Origin: Bellilinea sp034411135
GTDB lineage: Bacteria; Chloroflexota; Anaerolineae; Anaerolineales; Anaerolineaceae
DNA length: 64,000 nucleotides
NCBI GenBank assembly: GCA_034411135.1
Contig: DAOUMN010000021.1
Span: 1-64,000, forward strand
Direction: 5' to 3'
Part shown: positions 9,424 through 18,514 of the stretch, piece by piece
Numbering within the stretch: the first letter of the stretch is position 1
Layout: each line of letters opens with the position of its first letter
Made by a program: the position numbers and the translations under genes
The notes under the pieces: generated by a model
What the model saw: the letters and a program-made list of their open reading frames with translations, nothing else
Databases searched by the model: none
What the model was told of the DNA's origin: nothing

Positions 9424-10674
9424 TTATCGTTGGGACTGTTTTTCTTTGGCTTTGCGTGCTTCCATGAATCGGTCGTACACTCGTTTCCAGGCTTGGGTTG
9501 GCTTATCAGGGCGATTCTTTTTATGTTCTTCGGTGCTCAGGAAAAAGGCAAAATCTTCCAGCAGGCTGGCGAATGGCTCGTCCGGTTGGTGATAAAGCAC
9601 CGGTTTACCCAGATTGATTGCCTGTACAAGGATGTCCTGAGAATAGGGCAAGTTGAGGGTAATCGGCTTTTTGAGAGCCTGCTCAATACGCTCACGCGGT
9701 AGACCGTGACGTGGAAAGACATTGTTGAGCACCAGCTTGATTTTCTCGGGGGGGTAGTTTAACTTGTTGTACGTGTCCAAAGCGGCTGCGGCAGCCCGCA
9801 CCGAAGCCAATTCCGGCGCGAGCACCAGCAGGATCACATCTGCCAAGTCAAGCGCGATCAACGAAACCTCGCTGAAATCATGGGGCAAGTCGGCGATGAT
9901 GTAGTCGTAATGCGGTCGCAGTAATTTCAACGAGACGTTGAGAATTTCATCGGAGAGCATTTCCGCCTCGGTTGGAAAGGTTGGCGCGGCGATAAATGCC
10001 AGCCCGGATTTGTGCGATTCGATGATCGAGTGCAGCGCTTCGGTATCCATTTCGACTGGATCAACACCCGCCAGGTCAGCCCAGGTGCGTTTGAGCGGCA
10101 TATTCATCAACAATGCCACCTGACCTGCCATCAGTACCAGGTCGATCATCATTGTCGGAGCGTTCCACAAGGATCGCAGCCCAATTGCCAGGTTGACTGC
10201 CAGAGTTGAGGTGCCGATCCCGCCGCGTAATGAATGAACCGCGATCGTTTTGGCTTGCTTGGTAGGCTCGACTGGTTCGCCTGCGGGCAGCGCGTGACGC
10301 AGCGCTTCCATGCGCCGCAGCAGAACGGTCATGCGCGCAACCAGTTCCTCCGGTTCGAACGGTTTGGTAATATGGTCATCCGCGCCGGATTCAAAGGAAC
10401 CCAATTTGTCCTGCAATCCAGACTGGCTGGTCAACACCATGATGGGAGTGTGGGCAAACGCAGGGTCGCGTCGCAATCGCCGGGTAACCTCGTAGCCGGA
10501 TAAATCCGGCAGGTTAAGATCGGTGATGATGATATCCGGTTTGAGAATACTGGCGGCTTCCAGCCCTTGGGTGCCCGTCAATTCGGTATAGATGATGTGA
10601 CCCAGCGGGCGCAGGGCATGTTCGATCATGCGATGGAAAATGATTTCGTCATCAATGAGCAGTACTGTTGCCAT
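9424..10674 (-). CDS. Response-regulator receiver fused to a CpaE/MinD-like ATPase
   Basis: 416 residues. Residues 1-120 are a CheY-like receiver (VLLIDDE; phospho-acceptor Asp in IIITDLNLPDLSGYE; Thr/Ser in VLTS; Lys in ITKPFEPEEL). Residues about 140-400 are a SIMIBI ParA/MinD-type ATPase with a deviant P-loop LRGGIGTSTLAVNL, in which both signature lysines are replaced, as in many CpaE proteins. CpaE localises Tad/Flp pilus machinery, but no tad/cpa genes are in this window, so the output of this fusion is unknown. Its start overlaps the end of the hybrid kinase by 23 bases, so it is most likely the cognate regulator of that kinase. AAAGG precedes the ATG. Confidence 0.85.
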   Translation of the reverse strand: MATVLLIDDEIIFHRMIEHALRPLGHIIYTELTGTQGLEAASILKPDIIITDLNLPDLSGYEVTRRLRRDPAFAHTPIMVLTSQSGLQDKLGSFESGADDHITKPFEPEELVARMTVLLRRMEALRHALPAGEPVEPTKQAKTIAVHSLRGGIGTSTLAVNLAIGLRSLWNAPTMMIDLVLMAGQVALLMNMPLKRTWADLAGVDPVEMDTEALHSIIESHKSGLAFIAAPTFPTEAEMLSDEILNVSLKLLRPHYDYIIADLPHDFSEVSLIALDLADVILLVLAPELASVRAAAAALDTYNKLNYPPEKIKLVLNNVFPRHGLPRERIEQALKKPITLNLPYSQDILVQAINLGKPVLYHQPDEPFASLLEDFAFFLSTEEHKKNRPDKPTQAWKRVYDRFMEARKAKEKQSQR

Positions 10675-13600
10675 GGAATGAGCCTTTCGACCAATTGACC
10701 GGGGATTGCTGCTGGGCTTTCATTTCAGCCAAAGCTTTTTTAAGAAGTGGAACCTGTTGCTGCATTTCAAGATGCCATTCACGTGCCTGACTCAAATCTC
10801 CTTTGGCAGCCTGGACATCCAGGCGGTGAGCCAATGTGGTAAGTTTTACGGCATCAAAATTGGCAGCCACCCCTTTCAGGTTATGGGCATGCAGCTTTAC
10901 CGCGCTGGCGTTGCCAGCCTGGATAGCCTGATCGATTTCATTCAGCTTGCCTTCACACTGGTGGATAAACTCTTCAAAGGTGGTAAGGAAGAAATTCAAG
11001 TCGTCGCCAAAACGGGGGAGGATTTTTTCCAGGTAGCGTGGGTTGCCCAGGGGCTGGGTATTTTTCTTGAATGCCCGGCTGAGGAATTCATCTTCGTCCG
11101 GATTGGGCAGTTCGGGGATGGGTTCATTTTCTGGTAAAGACACGACAGTTGGCTGGGTATTTTCAATGGGGCTATTTTTAAACCGTTCTGCCTGTGACTG
11201 AAAATTTTGAACAAATATCTCAAAATCGGTTGTGGGTTGGGTTGGCTGGGGTGTTGCTGGCGGCAGCTCGACCGATTTGGGTAAAACATCCATGCTGACC
11301 GATTGTTCAGCAGGCGTTAACCCCCATACTTCGATGGCATCGAACAATTCACGCGGTTTGATCGGCTTGGGCAGGTAGGCGTCCATGCCGCTGGCAAGAC
11401 AGCGTTCCACATCACCGGCAAGCGCACGGGCGGTCATGGCAATGATCGGCGTGTGCCGGCTTGCGCCCTCGGCGGAACGGATGCGCAGCGTGGCTTCATA
11501 ACCGTCCATTTCCGGCATTTGGATGTCCATCAGGATCAGATCATAGTTATTTCGGGTGACGGCTTCCACCGCGATACGTCCATTTTCAGCTTCATCGACC
11601 GAATGACCAAATTTGTTGAGCAGGTTGACAACCACCTTGCGGTTGACCGGGTTATCCTCAACCAGAAGGATGTGATGAGGGACGCGCGTATGCAATCCGG
11701 TGGAAGGGGTGCGGGTGGGCAGCTTACCCGTCCCCCCGAGGGAAGTACCGGTTGAAAATACACTATCGAGGGCTGTGTATAAAGCTTGTTGGCGCACCGG
11801 TTTGATTACACTGGCATTACAACCCAGACGATGACAGTCCTCCATCGTAAAGTGGACACCGAGAGTAGTCATAACAATGATCTTCAGACCTTCATGGGTG
11901 AGGGCTTCGATCTCAACCGGTAAACTGAGGTGTCCTCCGTCCTGCAACAGGCGGTTATCGATTAACAACAAGTTGAAGGGAGCATTGTCGTTGAATGCCG
12001 TGGTGAGAATGCTCACGCAGCTTGGGCGGTCAGAGGCTTCCTGTACGGCAAAGCCCACTTTCTCCAATTCCTGGCGTAAAGCCTGGCGACTGCTGGTATT
12101 GGGGTCAGCTATCAGAACCTGTTTACCACGGATTGATTGGATCAACTCGACCGGTTTGGGTTCCGCTGTCTCCTGGCGCCCAAAAACGGCGTTGAAGGAA
12201 AAGGTGCTGCCGCTGTTTGGTTCACTGATCAGCGAGATTTTTCCACCCATCAGTTCAACCAGTTGAGATGAGATCGCCAGCCCTAAACCGGAGCCGCCAT
12301 ATTTACGAGTGGTGGACATATCCGCCTGGGTGAAGCGTTCAAATATGTGTGCCTGCCGTTCGAGCGGGATGCCGATGCCGGTATCCCGTACGGAAAAACT
12401 GATTGTTGCCTGGCTGCTGCTTTGCGCCACGGGCTGTACTTGAATAACCACCTCGCCTTGCTCGGTAAACTTGATCGCATTGCCAACCAGATTGTTCAGC
12501 ACCTGACGCAGCCGGTTGGGGTCACCGCGTAATAAAATTGGACATTCCGGGTGGATTGAGCAGACCAGCTCCAGTCCGCGTGCAGTGGCGCGTTGCGATA
12601 GATTGACTGCTACGTTCTCGACGATGGTGCGCAGGTTGAAGTCGGTACTCTCCAATTCCATTTTTCCAGCTTCGATTTTGGACAGATCGAGAATGTCGCT
12701 AATCAGGTTGAGCAGCGATTCGGCACTATCCAGCGCAGCGGTCAGGTACTCGTTTTGTTCGCGGGTTAAAACGGTGTCCAGGGTCAGATTGAGCATGCCA
12801 ATCAGCCCGTTGAGCGGCGTGCGAATTTCATGGCTCATGTTTGCCAGGAATTCGCTTTTTGCCAGGTCGGCTTCTTCGGCTTTCTGCCGCGCGCTAACCA
12901 TTTCGGTGATGTTATGGAACAGATTGAGCACGCCAACTTCCTGTCCGTTGACGATGACGGGCACGCCAAAGATCTCGACATCGAGCAGTTCGCCGCGCCG
13001 GGTCAGGCGTTTGCTAACACTGTGGATTAACTCACCGTGGCGCACGCGGCGGCTGAATTCGTGCGCACGCTCACGAAATTCCGGCGAGGTGATTAATTCG
13101 TCCAGTTTGCCGCCAATTACCTCTGCCTGGCGGTAACCGAATAGCTGCTCAAAAGCGGGGTTGCAGGCAACAATGTGACCGTTAAGATCAAGGGTAACGA
13201 TGGCAACCGGATTGTTTTGAAAAATGCTTTCAAAGTATTGCTTTTGGCGTTGGATTTCAGCTTCGGCTTTTTTGCGTTGGGCGATATCGTGGAAAATGTA
13301 AATGGTACCAGCCTGGTTTTCGCTGTCTTGAAATGGGAAACCGGTAACCTCGAACCAGCCGTACAGGGAAGGCATTGGAATGACCTGAGTTTTGGTCAGG
13401 GCTTTCTTTTGCACCGGTTCAATGACGCCAGGAAAGACTTCCTCAATGTTCCTGCCGATCAACTGGTTATAGGATATATTCAGTTTTTCGATGGTTGCCC
13501 GGTTGCAGCGAATAATTTTACCGGTGCTGTCGGTCAGTAGAATCAAATCGGAGATGGCATCGAAGGTGGCTTCCCATTCCTTCTTGGCGCGGGTGATGTT

Positions 13601-13966
13601 GGCTTCCGCCTGGTGGCGTTCGAGAATCTCGCGCTGTGATACTTCTTTTACTGCGTACAATTCTTCGGTACGGCTGGCGAGTTGCTGGCGAAGGGCATTG
13701 ATCTGGCGTTGAGTGGTAATCTGCTGGTAGGCTGCTCCCACGTTGAATAGTATTACCAGAAAGGAAAACAAGTCAATCAACCAGAGAATGGGTTGGCTTG
13801 TCTGGGCGAGCAGGAAGGTATTTAAGGTTAATGGCAACCCGGAGAGCAGCACCTGTACCACCGTAGCCAGCAGTGGAAATACCAATCCAACCGCGATACC
13901 AAGCAAAGAAATGCCGGCATTCAGCAACAGGCGCAGAGTGACTCTCGGATTTTTATCGGCAAGCAT
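10652..13966 (-). CDS. Hybrid sensor histidine kinase with two PAS, two receiver and an Hpt domain
   Basis: 1104 residues, inner-membrane sensor. Order: two membrane helices (about 12-42 and 55-78), a coiled coil (80-125), PAS 1 (about 125-235), PAS 2 (about 245-365), HisKA with the phospho-His near 379 (FLANMSHEIRTPLNG), and HATPase_c with N box LNNLVGNAIKFTEQG and G boxes DTGIGIP and GSGLGLAIS. Then come a first receiver (about 615-740) lacking a clear acidic pocket, a canonical second receiver (about 770-890; LVEDNPVNRK, LILMDIQMPEMDGY, MTARAL, PKPI) and a C-terminal Hpt domain with HAHNLKGVAANF. This makes a full phosphorelay in one chain, with the overlapping REC-ATPase as probable target. 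The signal is unknown. The ATG has no strong ribosome site. Confidence 0.92.
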   Translation of the reverse strand: MLADKNPRVTLRLLLNAGISLLGIAVGLVFPLLATVVQVLLSGLPLTLNTFLLAQTSQPILWLIDLFSFLVILFNVGAAYQQITTQRQINALRQQLASRTEELYAVKEVSQREILERHQAEANITRAKKEWEATFDAISDLILLTDSTGKIIRCNRATIEKLNISYNQLIGRNIEEVFPGVIEPVQKKALTKTQVIPMPSLYGWFEVTGFPFQDSENQAGTIYIFHDIAQRKKAEAEIQRQKQYFESIFQNNPVAIVTLDLNGHIVACNPAFEQLFGYRQAEVIGGKLDELITSPEFRERAHEFSRRVRHGELIHSVSKRLTRRGELLDVEIFGVPVIVNGQEVGVLNLFHNITEMVSARQKAEEADLAKSEFLANMSHEIRTPLNGLIGMLNLTLDTVLTREQNEYLTAALDSAESLLNLISDILDLSKIEAGKMELESTDFNLRTIVENVAVNLSQRATARGLELVCSIHPECPILLRGDPNRLRQVLNNLVGNAIKFTEQGEVVIQVQPVAQSSSQATISFSVRDTGIGIPLERQAHIFERFTQADMSTTRKYGGSGLGLAISSQLVELMGGKISLISEPNSGSTFSFNAVFGRQETAEPKPVELIQSIRGKQVLIADPNTSSRQALRQELEKVGFAVQEASDRPSCVSILTTAFNDNAPFNLLLIDNRLLQDGGHLSLPVEIEALTHEGLKIIVMTTLGVHFTMEDCHRLGCNASVIKPVRQQALYTALDSVFSTGTSLGGTGKLPTRTPSTGLHTRVPHHILLVEDNPVNRKVVVNLLNKFGHSVDEAENGRIAVEAVTRNNYDLILMDIQMPEMDGYEATLRIRSAEGASRHTPIIAMTARALAGDVERCLASGMDAYLPKPIKPRELFDAIEVWGLTPAEQSVSMDVLPKSVELPPATPQPTQPTTDFEIFVQNFQSQAERFKNSPIENTQPTVVSLPENEPIPELPNPDEDEFLSRAFKKNTQPLGNPRYLEKILPRFGDDLNFFLTTFEEFIHQCEGKLNEIDQAIQAGNASAVKLHAHNLKGVAANFDAVKLTTLAHRLDVQAAKGDLSQAREWHLEMQQQVPLLKKALAEMKAQQQSPVNWSKGSFHGNSTAH

Positions 13967-14034
13967 GGATATTGGTCAGTGTTTGTCGTTGTATGGAATG
14001 TGTAAATTCAAAGCCATTCCCACTAGAATTATAA

Positions 14035-14063
14035 TTGACGCGGCAACAATATGCTATTATAAT
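14035..14063 (+). promoter_or_regulatory. Promoter of the potassium-uptake operon
   Basis: TTGACG (14035-14040), 17-base spacer, TATAAT (14058-14063). Expected transcript start near 14070, giving a leader of about 48 bases before the ATG at 14118. The leader is too short for a ydaO-type c-di-AMP riboswitch. Confidence 0.8.
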
Positions 14064-14117
14064 CACTGGCTCTGTTGAATGTTCACGTCTGTTATGAAAA
14101 GGCGTTATCGAGAATAA

Positions 14118-16058
14118 ATGAATATTGAAGATCGACAAGGGACGACAGTCCTCCGGCGCGAAACTGAGTTTAAACCCAGGCGGGATTGGCGCACCTGGCT
14201 ATTCGGAAGACCTTTACCAACCGCAGATGCACCTCACCAGACGATTGGGGTATTGATCGGCTTGGCAGTGTTTGCCTCCGATGCCTTATCCTCAACCGCT
14301 TACGCCACGCAGGAAATGCTGGTTATTTTAATGGTGCTGGGCTCGGATGCCTATAACTATGTATTTCCTCTATCTATTGGCATTGTTTTGCTGTTGGGTA
14401 TCGTTACATTATCCTATGAGCAAACAGTTCATGCCTATCCAAATGGTGGTGGTGCTTACATCGTTACCCGCGATAATATTGGTATTTTACCTTCAAAGAT
14501 CGCGGCTGCTGCATTGCTCACAGATTACATTCTTACCGTTGCAGTATCCATTTCCTCCGGTGTTGCTCAAATCGTGTCTGCCATTCCGTCCCTGTTCGAG
14601 CACCGGGTGTGGATCGCGGTAGGTCTGGTTGGCTTTATTATGCTGGTCAACCTGCGGGGGATCAAAGAATCCGGAAAAACTTTTGCCATACCAACCTACT
14701 TTTTTATTGTTGTTATGGGCTTGACAGTGGGTGTGGGGTTAGTGCGATATTTATTTGGCAGCCTGGGGATTGTTGCCGACCCACCACCGCTGGAAACACT
14801 GCACATCGCTCAGGGAGTGGGACTTTTTCTGATCCTGCGTGCTTTTGCCAGCGGTACAGCTGCTTTGACCGGCATAGAAGCGATCGCAGATGGTATTCCG
14901 GCTTTTCGAGAACCCCGATCCAAGCATGCTGGAACAACCTTGATCATCATGTCGCTGATTTTGGGAAGTTTGATGCTAAGCATCTCCTTCCTGGCAGCGC
15001 ATATTCAGGCGGTACCGTCGGAGTCGGAAACAGTGATTTCGCAGTTGGCGCGCACCGCCTTCGATGGGCGTGGATTTCTCTACGGTGCGGTCATTGTTGC
15101 CACCACCGTGATCTTGATCATGGCTGCCAACACCTCTTTTGCTGATTTTCCGCGTTTGAGTGCGATAACAGCCAATGACGGCTTACTTCCCCGTCAGTTG
15201 ACCTATCGCGGCAGCCGCCTGGTGTATTCGCGCGGGATTGTTTTGCTTGCCCTGCTGGCAATGATGTTGATTATAGTATTCCAGGCGAGCGTAACCCGTC
15301 TGATTCCACTGTATGCGGTCGGTGTGTTTTTATCCTTTACTTTCTCCCAGGCGGGTATGGCGCACCGCTGGTGGAAGATCGGTCACCTTAAGCCGGGGGA
15401 GGAACTCAAGGAGAGAGGCTCCGTACTCCGATTTGACCGTAACTGGCTGGTTAAGATGATCATCAACGGTTTTGGCGCGTTTTGCACTGGTGTGGTGATG
15501 ATCATTTTTGCGGCGACCAAATTTGTGGATGGCGCCTGGGTGGTGATTGTCATCATCCCGCTGCTGGTGCTCATGTTCAGCGGTATCCAGCGGCACTACC
15601 GAAACTTGGCGGCGCGGCTTTCGATGGATAATTACGGTGCCCCACCACGGATTGCCCGGCATCGGGTTATCCTGCCGATCAGCGGAGTGCATCGTGGCAC
15701 GCTGGCAGCGCTGCGTTATGCGCGTACCCTGTCAGATGATATTACTGCGGTGCATGTGTCCATCGATCCACAGGAAGCCGATCGAGTGCGCCAGAAGTGG
15801 GAAACCTGGGGAGATGGACGCCGCCTTGTAATCCTCGAATCGCCTTACCGGCTGTTTGTTGAGCCGCTGCTCGAATACATCGATGAGATTGATATGCAGC
15901 GCCAGCCAAATGAAATTATCACCATTGTGGTGCCGGAATTCGTCCCGCGCCACTGGTGGTCCACGTTACTGCACACCCAGACGGCGGTCGCATTACGACT
16001 GGCACTGCTTTTTCATAAAGACATTGTCATTACCAGCGTTCCTTACCAGGTGGACTGA
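14118..16058 (+). CDS. KimA-like APC-superfamily potassium transporter
   Basis: 646 residues: about 12 membrane helices, then a cytosolic C-terminal domain of roughly 160 residues with a universal-stress-protein-like pattern (RVILPISGVHRGTLAALRYARTL ... VHVSIDP ... FVPRHWW). The sequence ASDALSSTAYATQEML near the N-terminus and YPNGGGAYIVTRDNIG with DYILTVAVSISSG match the KimA/YdaO group, which are K+/H+ symporters. In Bacillus their C-terminal domain binds c-di-AMP. This family assignment rests on recognised motifs; a generic APC amino-acid permease is the alternative. Context supports K+: two TrkA-type proteins follow in the same operon, the first with an ATGA overlap. A near-consensus promoter lies upstream. 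Confidence 0.78.
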   Translation: MNIEDRQGTTVLRRETEFKPRRDWRTWLFGRPLPTADAPHQTIGVLIGLAVFASDALSSTAYATQEMLVILMVLGSDAYNYVFPLSIGIVLLLGIVTLSYEQTVHAYPNGGGAYIVTRDNIGILPSKIAAAALLTDYILTVAVSISSGVAQIVSAIPSLFEHRVWIAVGLVGFIMLVNLRGIKESGKTFAIPTYFFIVVMGLTVGVGLVRYLFGSLGIVADPPPLETLHIAQGVGLFLILRAFASGTAALTGIEAIADGIPAFREPRSKHAGTTLIIMSLILGSLMLSISFLAAHIQAVPSESETVISQLARTAFDGRGFLYGAVIVATTVILIMAANTSFADFPRLSAITANDGLLPRQLTYRGSRLVYSRGIVLLALLAMMLIIVFQASVTRLIPLYAVGVFLSFTFSQAGMAHRWWKIGHLKPGEELKERGSVLRFDRNWLVKMIINGFGAFCTGVVMIIFAATKFVDGAWVVIVIIPLLVLMFSGIQRHYRNLAARLSMDNYGAPPRIARHRVILPISGVHRGTLAALRYARTLSDDITAVHVSIDPQEADRVRQKWETWGDGRRLVILESPYRLFVEPLLEYIDEIDMQRQPNEIITIVVPEFVPRHWWSTLLHTQTAVALRLALLFHKDIVITSVPYQVD

Positions 16059-16741
16059 TGAAAAACGAACAGGAAAATAAAAAAATGCATGTGATTGTGG
16101 TCGGCTGTGGAAGGCTAGGCTCTGCCCTGGCTTACCGTCTATTTCGTGCTGGTCATCATGTGGCTGTCATCGATACAGCACAATTATCGTTCAACAATCT
16201 ACCGGCAGATTTTACCGGGCGTACCCACGAGGGCGATGCCCTCTCGCAGGATGTGTTGCTGCGCGCCGGGATTGAACAGGCGGATGCTCTGGCTGCGGTT
16301 ACCTCTTCGGACGCCATTAATGCGATCGTTGCTCGAATTGCCACGCATATCTATCACATTCCCAATGTGGTTGCCCGTAACTACGATCCACGCTGCCGGG
16401 TTTTATTCGAAGAACTGCAACTGCAGGTCATCAGCTCCACCAGCTGGGGGGCACAGCGTATCGAAGAGATGCTCTACGATTCCGGTGTTCACACAGTTTT
16501 TTCTGCCGGTAATGGCGAGGTGGAAGTGTATGAGTTTGTCATTCCAATGGATTGGGAAGGCAAAACGCTGGCGGATTTGTTGCCGGACGAGGAATGCCTG
16601 CCCATTTCGATCACCCGTGCTGGCAGGGCAATGATGCCCCAACAAGGCTTTGCGCTCCAGGCGGGAGATATTATTCATGTCAGCGCAACGTTCAACGGCA
16701 GTAATTGCCTGCGCAAAAAATTACTGGAAGAGAAGGAGTAG
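16058..16741 (+). CDS. TrkA-N/TrkA-C potassium-channel regulatory protein (first copy)
   Basis: 227 residues (218 if translation begins at the ATG at 16085). The RCK/TrkA-N Rossmann domain has the fingerprint HVIVVGCGRLGSALAYRLF, then an acidic end of strand 2 (VAVIDTAQ) and LLRAGIEQADALAAVTSSD. The C-terminal third (EVYEFVIPMDWEGKTLADLL ... LQAGDIIHVSA) is a TrkA-C/RCK_C domain. Such proteins bind NAD(H) or ATP/ADP on the cytosolic face and gate K+ transporters. It overlaps the permease stop by one base (TGATG), so translation is coupled. Both this and the next gene lack a TrkH/KtrB partner nearby; the KimA-like permease is the only transporter in the operon. Confidence 0.88.
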   Translation: MKNEQENKKMHVIVVGCGRLGSALAYRLFRAGHHVAVIDTAQLSFNNLPADFTGRTHEGDALSQDVLLRAGIEQADALAAVTSSDAINAIVARIATHIYHIPNVVARNYDPRCRVLFEELQLQVISSTSWGAQRIEEMLYDSGVHTVFSAGNGEVEVYEFVIPMDWEGKTLADLLPDEECLPISITRAGRAMMPQQGFALQAGDIIHVSATFNGSNCLRKKLLEEKE

Positions 16742-16746
16742 CATCC

Positions 16747-17445
16747 ATGTATGTGATTATTGCAGGCGGTGGTCGAACAGGCGCGCAGCTGGCACGGTTC
16801 TTAATTGCGCAGCATCATTTTGTTCAGTTAATCGAATCCCGCCAGGATGTGCTGGCGCGACTGCACAAAGAGCTGCCAACTGAGGCGATTTTTGAAGGGC
16901 GGGCAATCGATCCGTTTGTGCTGGAAAAAGCCGGTGCCGAAAAGGCGGACGTGCTGGCTGCCTGTACAACGGAGGACGAAACCAACCTGGCAATTTGCTT
17001 TCTGGCGCGCAGCCGTTACAAAGTTCCACGCACCATCGCGCGCATCAACAATCCGCGCAATGCCTGGCTGTTTGATCGAAATTTTCACGTGGACGTGGCA
17101 GTCAACCAGGCAGAAATTATGGCGTCGATTATCGAAGAAGAAATGTCGCTGGGCGATATGATGACATTGATTAAACTGCGCCGTGGGAATTATTCGTTGG
17201 TCGAGGAGAAGATCACCGCCGACGCGCCTGCTCTGGGAATCGCGATCAAAGACTTAAATTTACCCGAACATTGTGTCATTGCTGCTATCATCCGTCATGG
17301 TGAGGTCATCGTTCCACGCGGGGTGACCACTTTTGAACCCGGAGATGAAGTGCTGGCTGTGGCTGATCCGGAAGGCGCACGCCAACTGGCGCGCCTGCTA
17401 TCGACTGGTAAAAACGGCAACGGCCGTAAAGTCGAATTTGTTTGA
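16747..17445 (+). CDS. TrkA-N/TrkA-C potassium-channel regulatory protein (second copy)
   Basis: 232 residues. TrkA-N fingerprint MYVIIAGGGRTGAQLARFL, followed by LEKAGAEKADVLAACTTEDETNL (nucleotide-binding, subunit-contact helix). The C-terminal TrkA-C domain runs from about residue 140 to the end (VVAVEEK-like strand, then EPGDEVLAVADPEGARQL). The start is set by a textbook AAGGAG seven to ten bases before the ATG at 16747, five bases after the stop of the first copy. The two copies are only moderately similar, so they could form a hetero-octameric ring. The stop overlaps the -35 box of the rpmH promoter. Confidence 0.88.
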   Translation: MYVIIAGGGRTGAQLARFLIAQHHFVQLIESRQDVLARLHKELPTEAIFEGRAIDPFVLEKAGAEKADVLAACTTEDETNLAICFLARSRYKVPRTIARINNPRNAWLFDRNFHVDVAVNQAEIMASIIEEEMSLGDMMTLIKLRRGNYSLVEEKITADAPALGIAIKDLNLPEHCVIAAIIRHGEVIVPRGVTTFEPGDEVLAVADPEGARQLARLLSTGKNGNGRKVEFV

Positions 17446-17470
17446 CCAACCCTCAAGTGTAGGGTATAAT
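17442..17470 (+). promoter_or_regulatory. Promoter of the rpmH-rnpA-yidD-yidC-jag operon
   Basis: TTGACC (17442-17447), 17-base spacer, TATAAT (17465-17470). Transcript start expected near 17477, leaving a leader of about 115 bases before rpmH. The leader can pair CTGTGCGC with the later GCGCAGAACACAG, which may be a regulatory stem. It contains no tRNA and no convincing DnaA box. Confidence 0.78.
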
Positions 17471-17591
17471 TTGCTTTTGTTATACTGGTTAACATCTGTG
17501 CGCTGCGGAAATGGCTAAACGAGTAAACATACGTGGTTTGGCGATTTGCGCAGAACACAGTGGTTGAATATACACATGAAAGGATAATGAT

Positions 17592-17762
17592 ATGCCCAAA
17601 CGGACATACCAACCCAAAATTCGCCGCCGTGTTCGCGTCCATGGATTCCGTGCTCGCATGGCAACTGCCGACGGGCGCGAGGTGTTAAAACGCCGCCGCC
17701 TGCGCGGTCGTTACCGCCTGACGGTAAGCAAAAATAACCACGTCAAGAAAGTCCGCTGGTAG
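17592..17762 (+). CDS. rpmH: 50S ribosomal protein L34
   Basis: A 56-residue, strongly basic protein beginning MPKRTYQPKIRRRVRVHGF and continuing RMATADGREVLKRRRLRGR, a clear L34 (PF00468). It is somewhat longer than the 44-46 residues of E. coli or Bacillus L34 because of an extended C-terminus (LTVSKNNHVKKVRW). L34 sits in the large subunit near 23S rRNA domain III. AAAGGA lies about 8 bases before the ATG. The gene is the first of the conserved rpmH-rnpA-yidD-yidC-jag order. Confidence 0.95.
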   Translation: MPKRTYQPKIRRRVRVHGFRARMATADGREVLKRRRLRGRYRLTVSKNNHVKKVRW

Positions 17763-17842
17763 ACGCTGGCTCGCTCGCAGGCTCAACCGAGCAGGTTGGG
17801 TCTTTGGCTCATTGACATGGCAATCCACGGACGGGTTCATGG

Positions 17843-18196
17843 GTGAAGCGCAAATTCCGACTCCGGCGGTCAACCGAATTCAAGCGGGTGCGACAAACAG
17901 GCAAGTCATACACGCACCCGTTTCTTGTGTTAACCGTTTTGCCTAACCCGCAAGGGGAGATGCGCATTGGCATTGCTGCCAGTAAAGCACTGGGCGGTGC
18001 GGTGCAGCGCAATCGCGCCAAACGGCGATTGCGCGCGGTAATGGACAGGCTGCTGCCAGGGTTGCCGCATGGATGGGACGTAGTACTGATTGCACGAAGA
18101 CCTGTTTTGACAGCCCGTTTCGAAGACCTTTGCCAGGCGGTGAGCAACCTGCTAGAGCGAGCCAAGTTAAGCCATGTTTCGGAACAATCGCGATGA
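17843..18196 (+). CDS. rnpA: Ribonuclease P protein component
   Basis: 117 residues, the normal size. RnpA is the basic protein cofactor of the RNase P ribozyme that trims tRNA 5' leaders. The RNR signature QRNRAKRRLRAVMD is present around residue 55-65, preceded by MRIGIAASKALGGAV. The start is a GTG giving MKRKFRLRRSTEFKRV, the usual N-terminus; the nearby ATG at 17839 is out of frame. It lies 80 bases behind rpmH and its stop overlaps the yidD start (ATGA). Confidence 0.95.
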   Translation: MKRKFRLRRSTEFKRVRQTGKSYTHPFLVLTVLPNPQGEMRIGIAASKALGGAVQRNRAKRRLRAVMDRLLPGLPHGWDVVLIARRPVLTARFEDLCQAVSNLLERAKLSHVSEQSR

Positions 18197-18471
18197 TCGA
18201 ACATGATTATTCGCACGAACCCCGCCTGCGCGACCTGAAGTTCACCTTGTTCACGGCACCGCGCTGGCTGTTGTTGGGATTGATCCGCCTGTACCAGAAA
18301 TTTGTTTCGCCTGCTATGCCAGCGAACACCTGCCGTTTTTACCCATCCTGCTCGCATTACGGCTACCAGGCAATTTACAAACATGGCGCGGCGAAAGGGT
18401 TTTTCATGGCAGTCTGGAGGGTGCTGCGCTGCAATCCCTTCAATCCCGGCGGTTATGATCCGGTCCCCTAA
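18193..18471 (+). CDS. yidD: Membrane protein insertion efficiency factor YidD
   Basis: 92 residues. The YidD/HaF signature is intact: an amphipathic helix LLLGLIRLYQKFVSP, then CRFYPSCSHYGYQAI and GFFMAVWRVLRCNPFNPGGYDPVP with its three conserved cysteines. YidD helps Sec/YidC-dependent membrane insertion. Although the frame is open back to 18073, the ATG at 18193 overlaps the rnpA stop (ATGA), which fits the family start and translational coupling. Confidence 0.94.
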   Translation: MIEHDYSHEPRLRDLKFTLFTAPRWLLLGLIRLYQKFVSPAMPANTCRFYPSCSHYGYQAIYKHGAAKGFFMAVWRVLRCNPFNPGGYDPVP

Positions 18472-18514
18472 GGTCAATGTTCAGGTTTTCATCCAACCCC
18501 AATCGAAAAAACGC

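Noticed and set aside
14064..14117. A c-di-AMP (ydaO) riboswitch before the KimA-like gene
   Set aside because: The leader after the promoter is only about 48 bases, too short for that riboswitch, and no ydaO-type motifs are visible.
17471..17591. A chromosomal replication origin or a tRNA in the rpmH leader
   Set aside because: No cluster of DnaA boxes, no AT-rich unwinding region and no T-arm motif; the segment is better explained as the rpmH promoter and leader.
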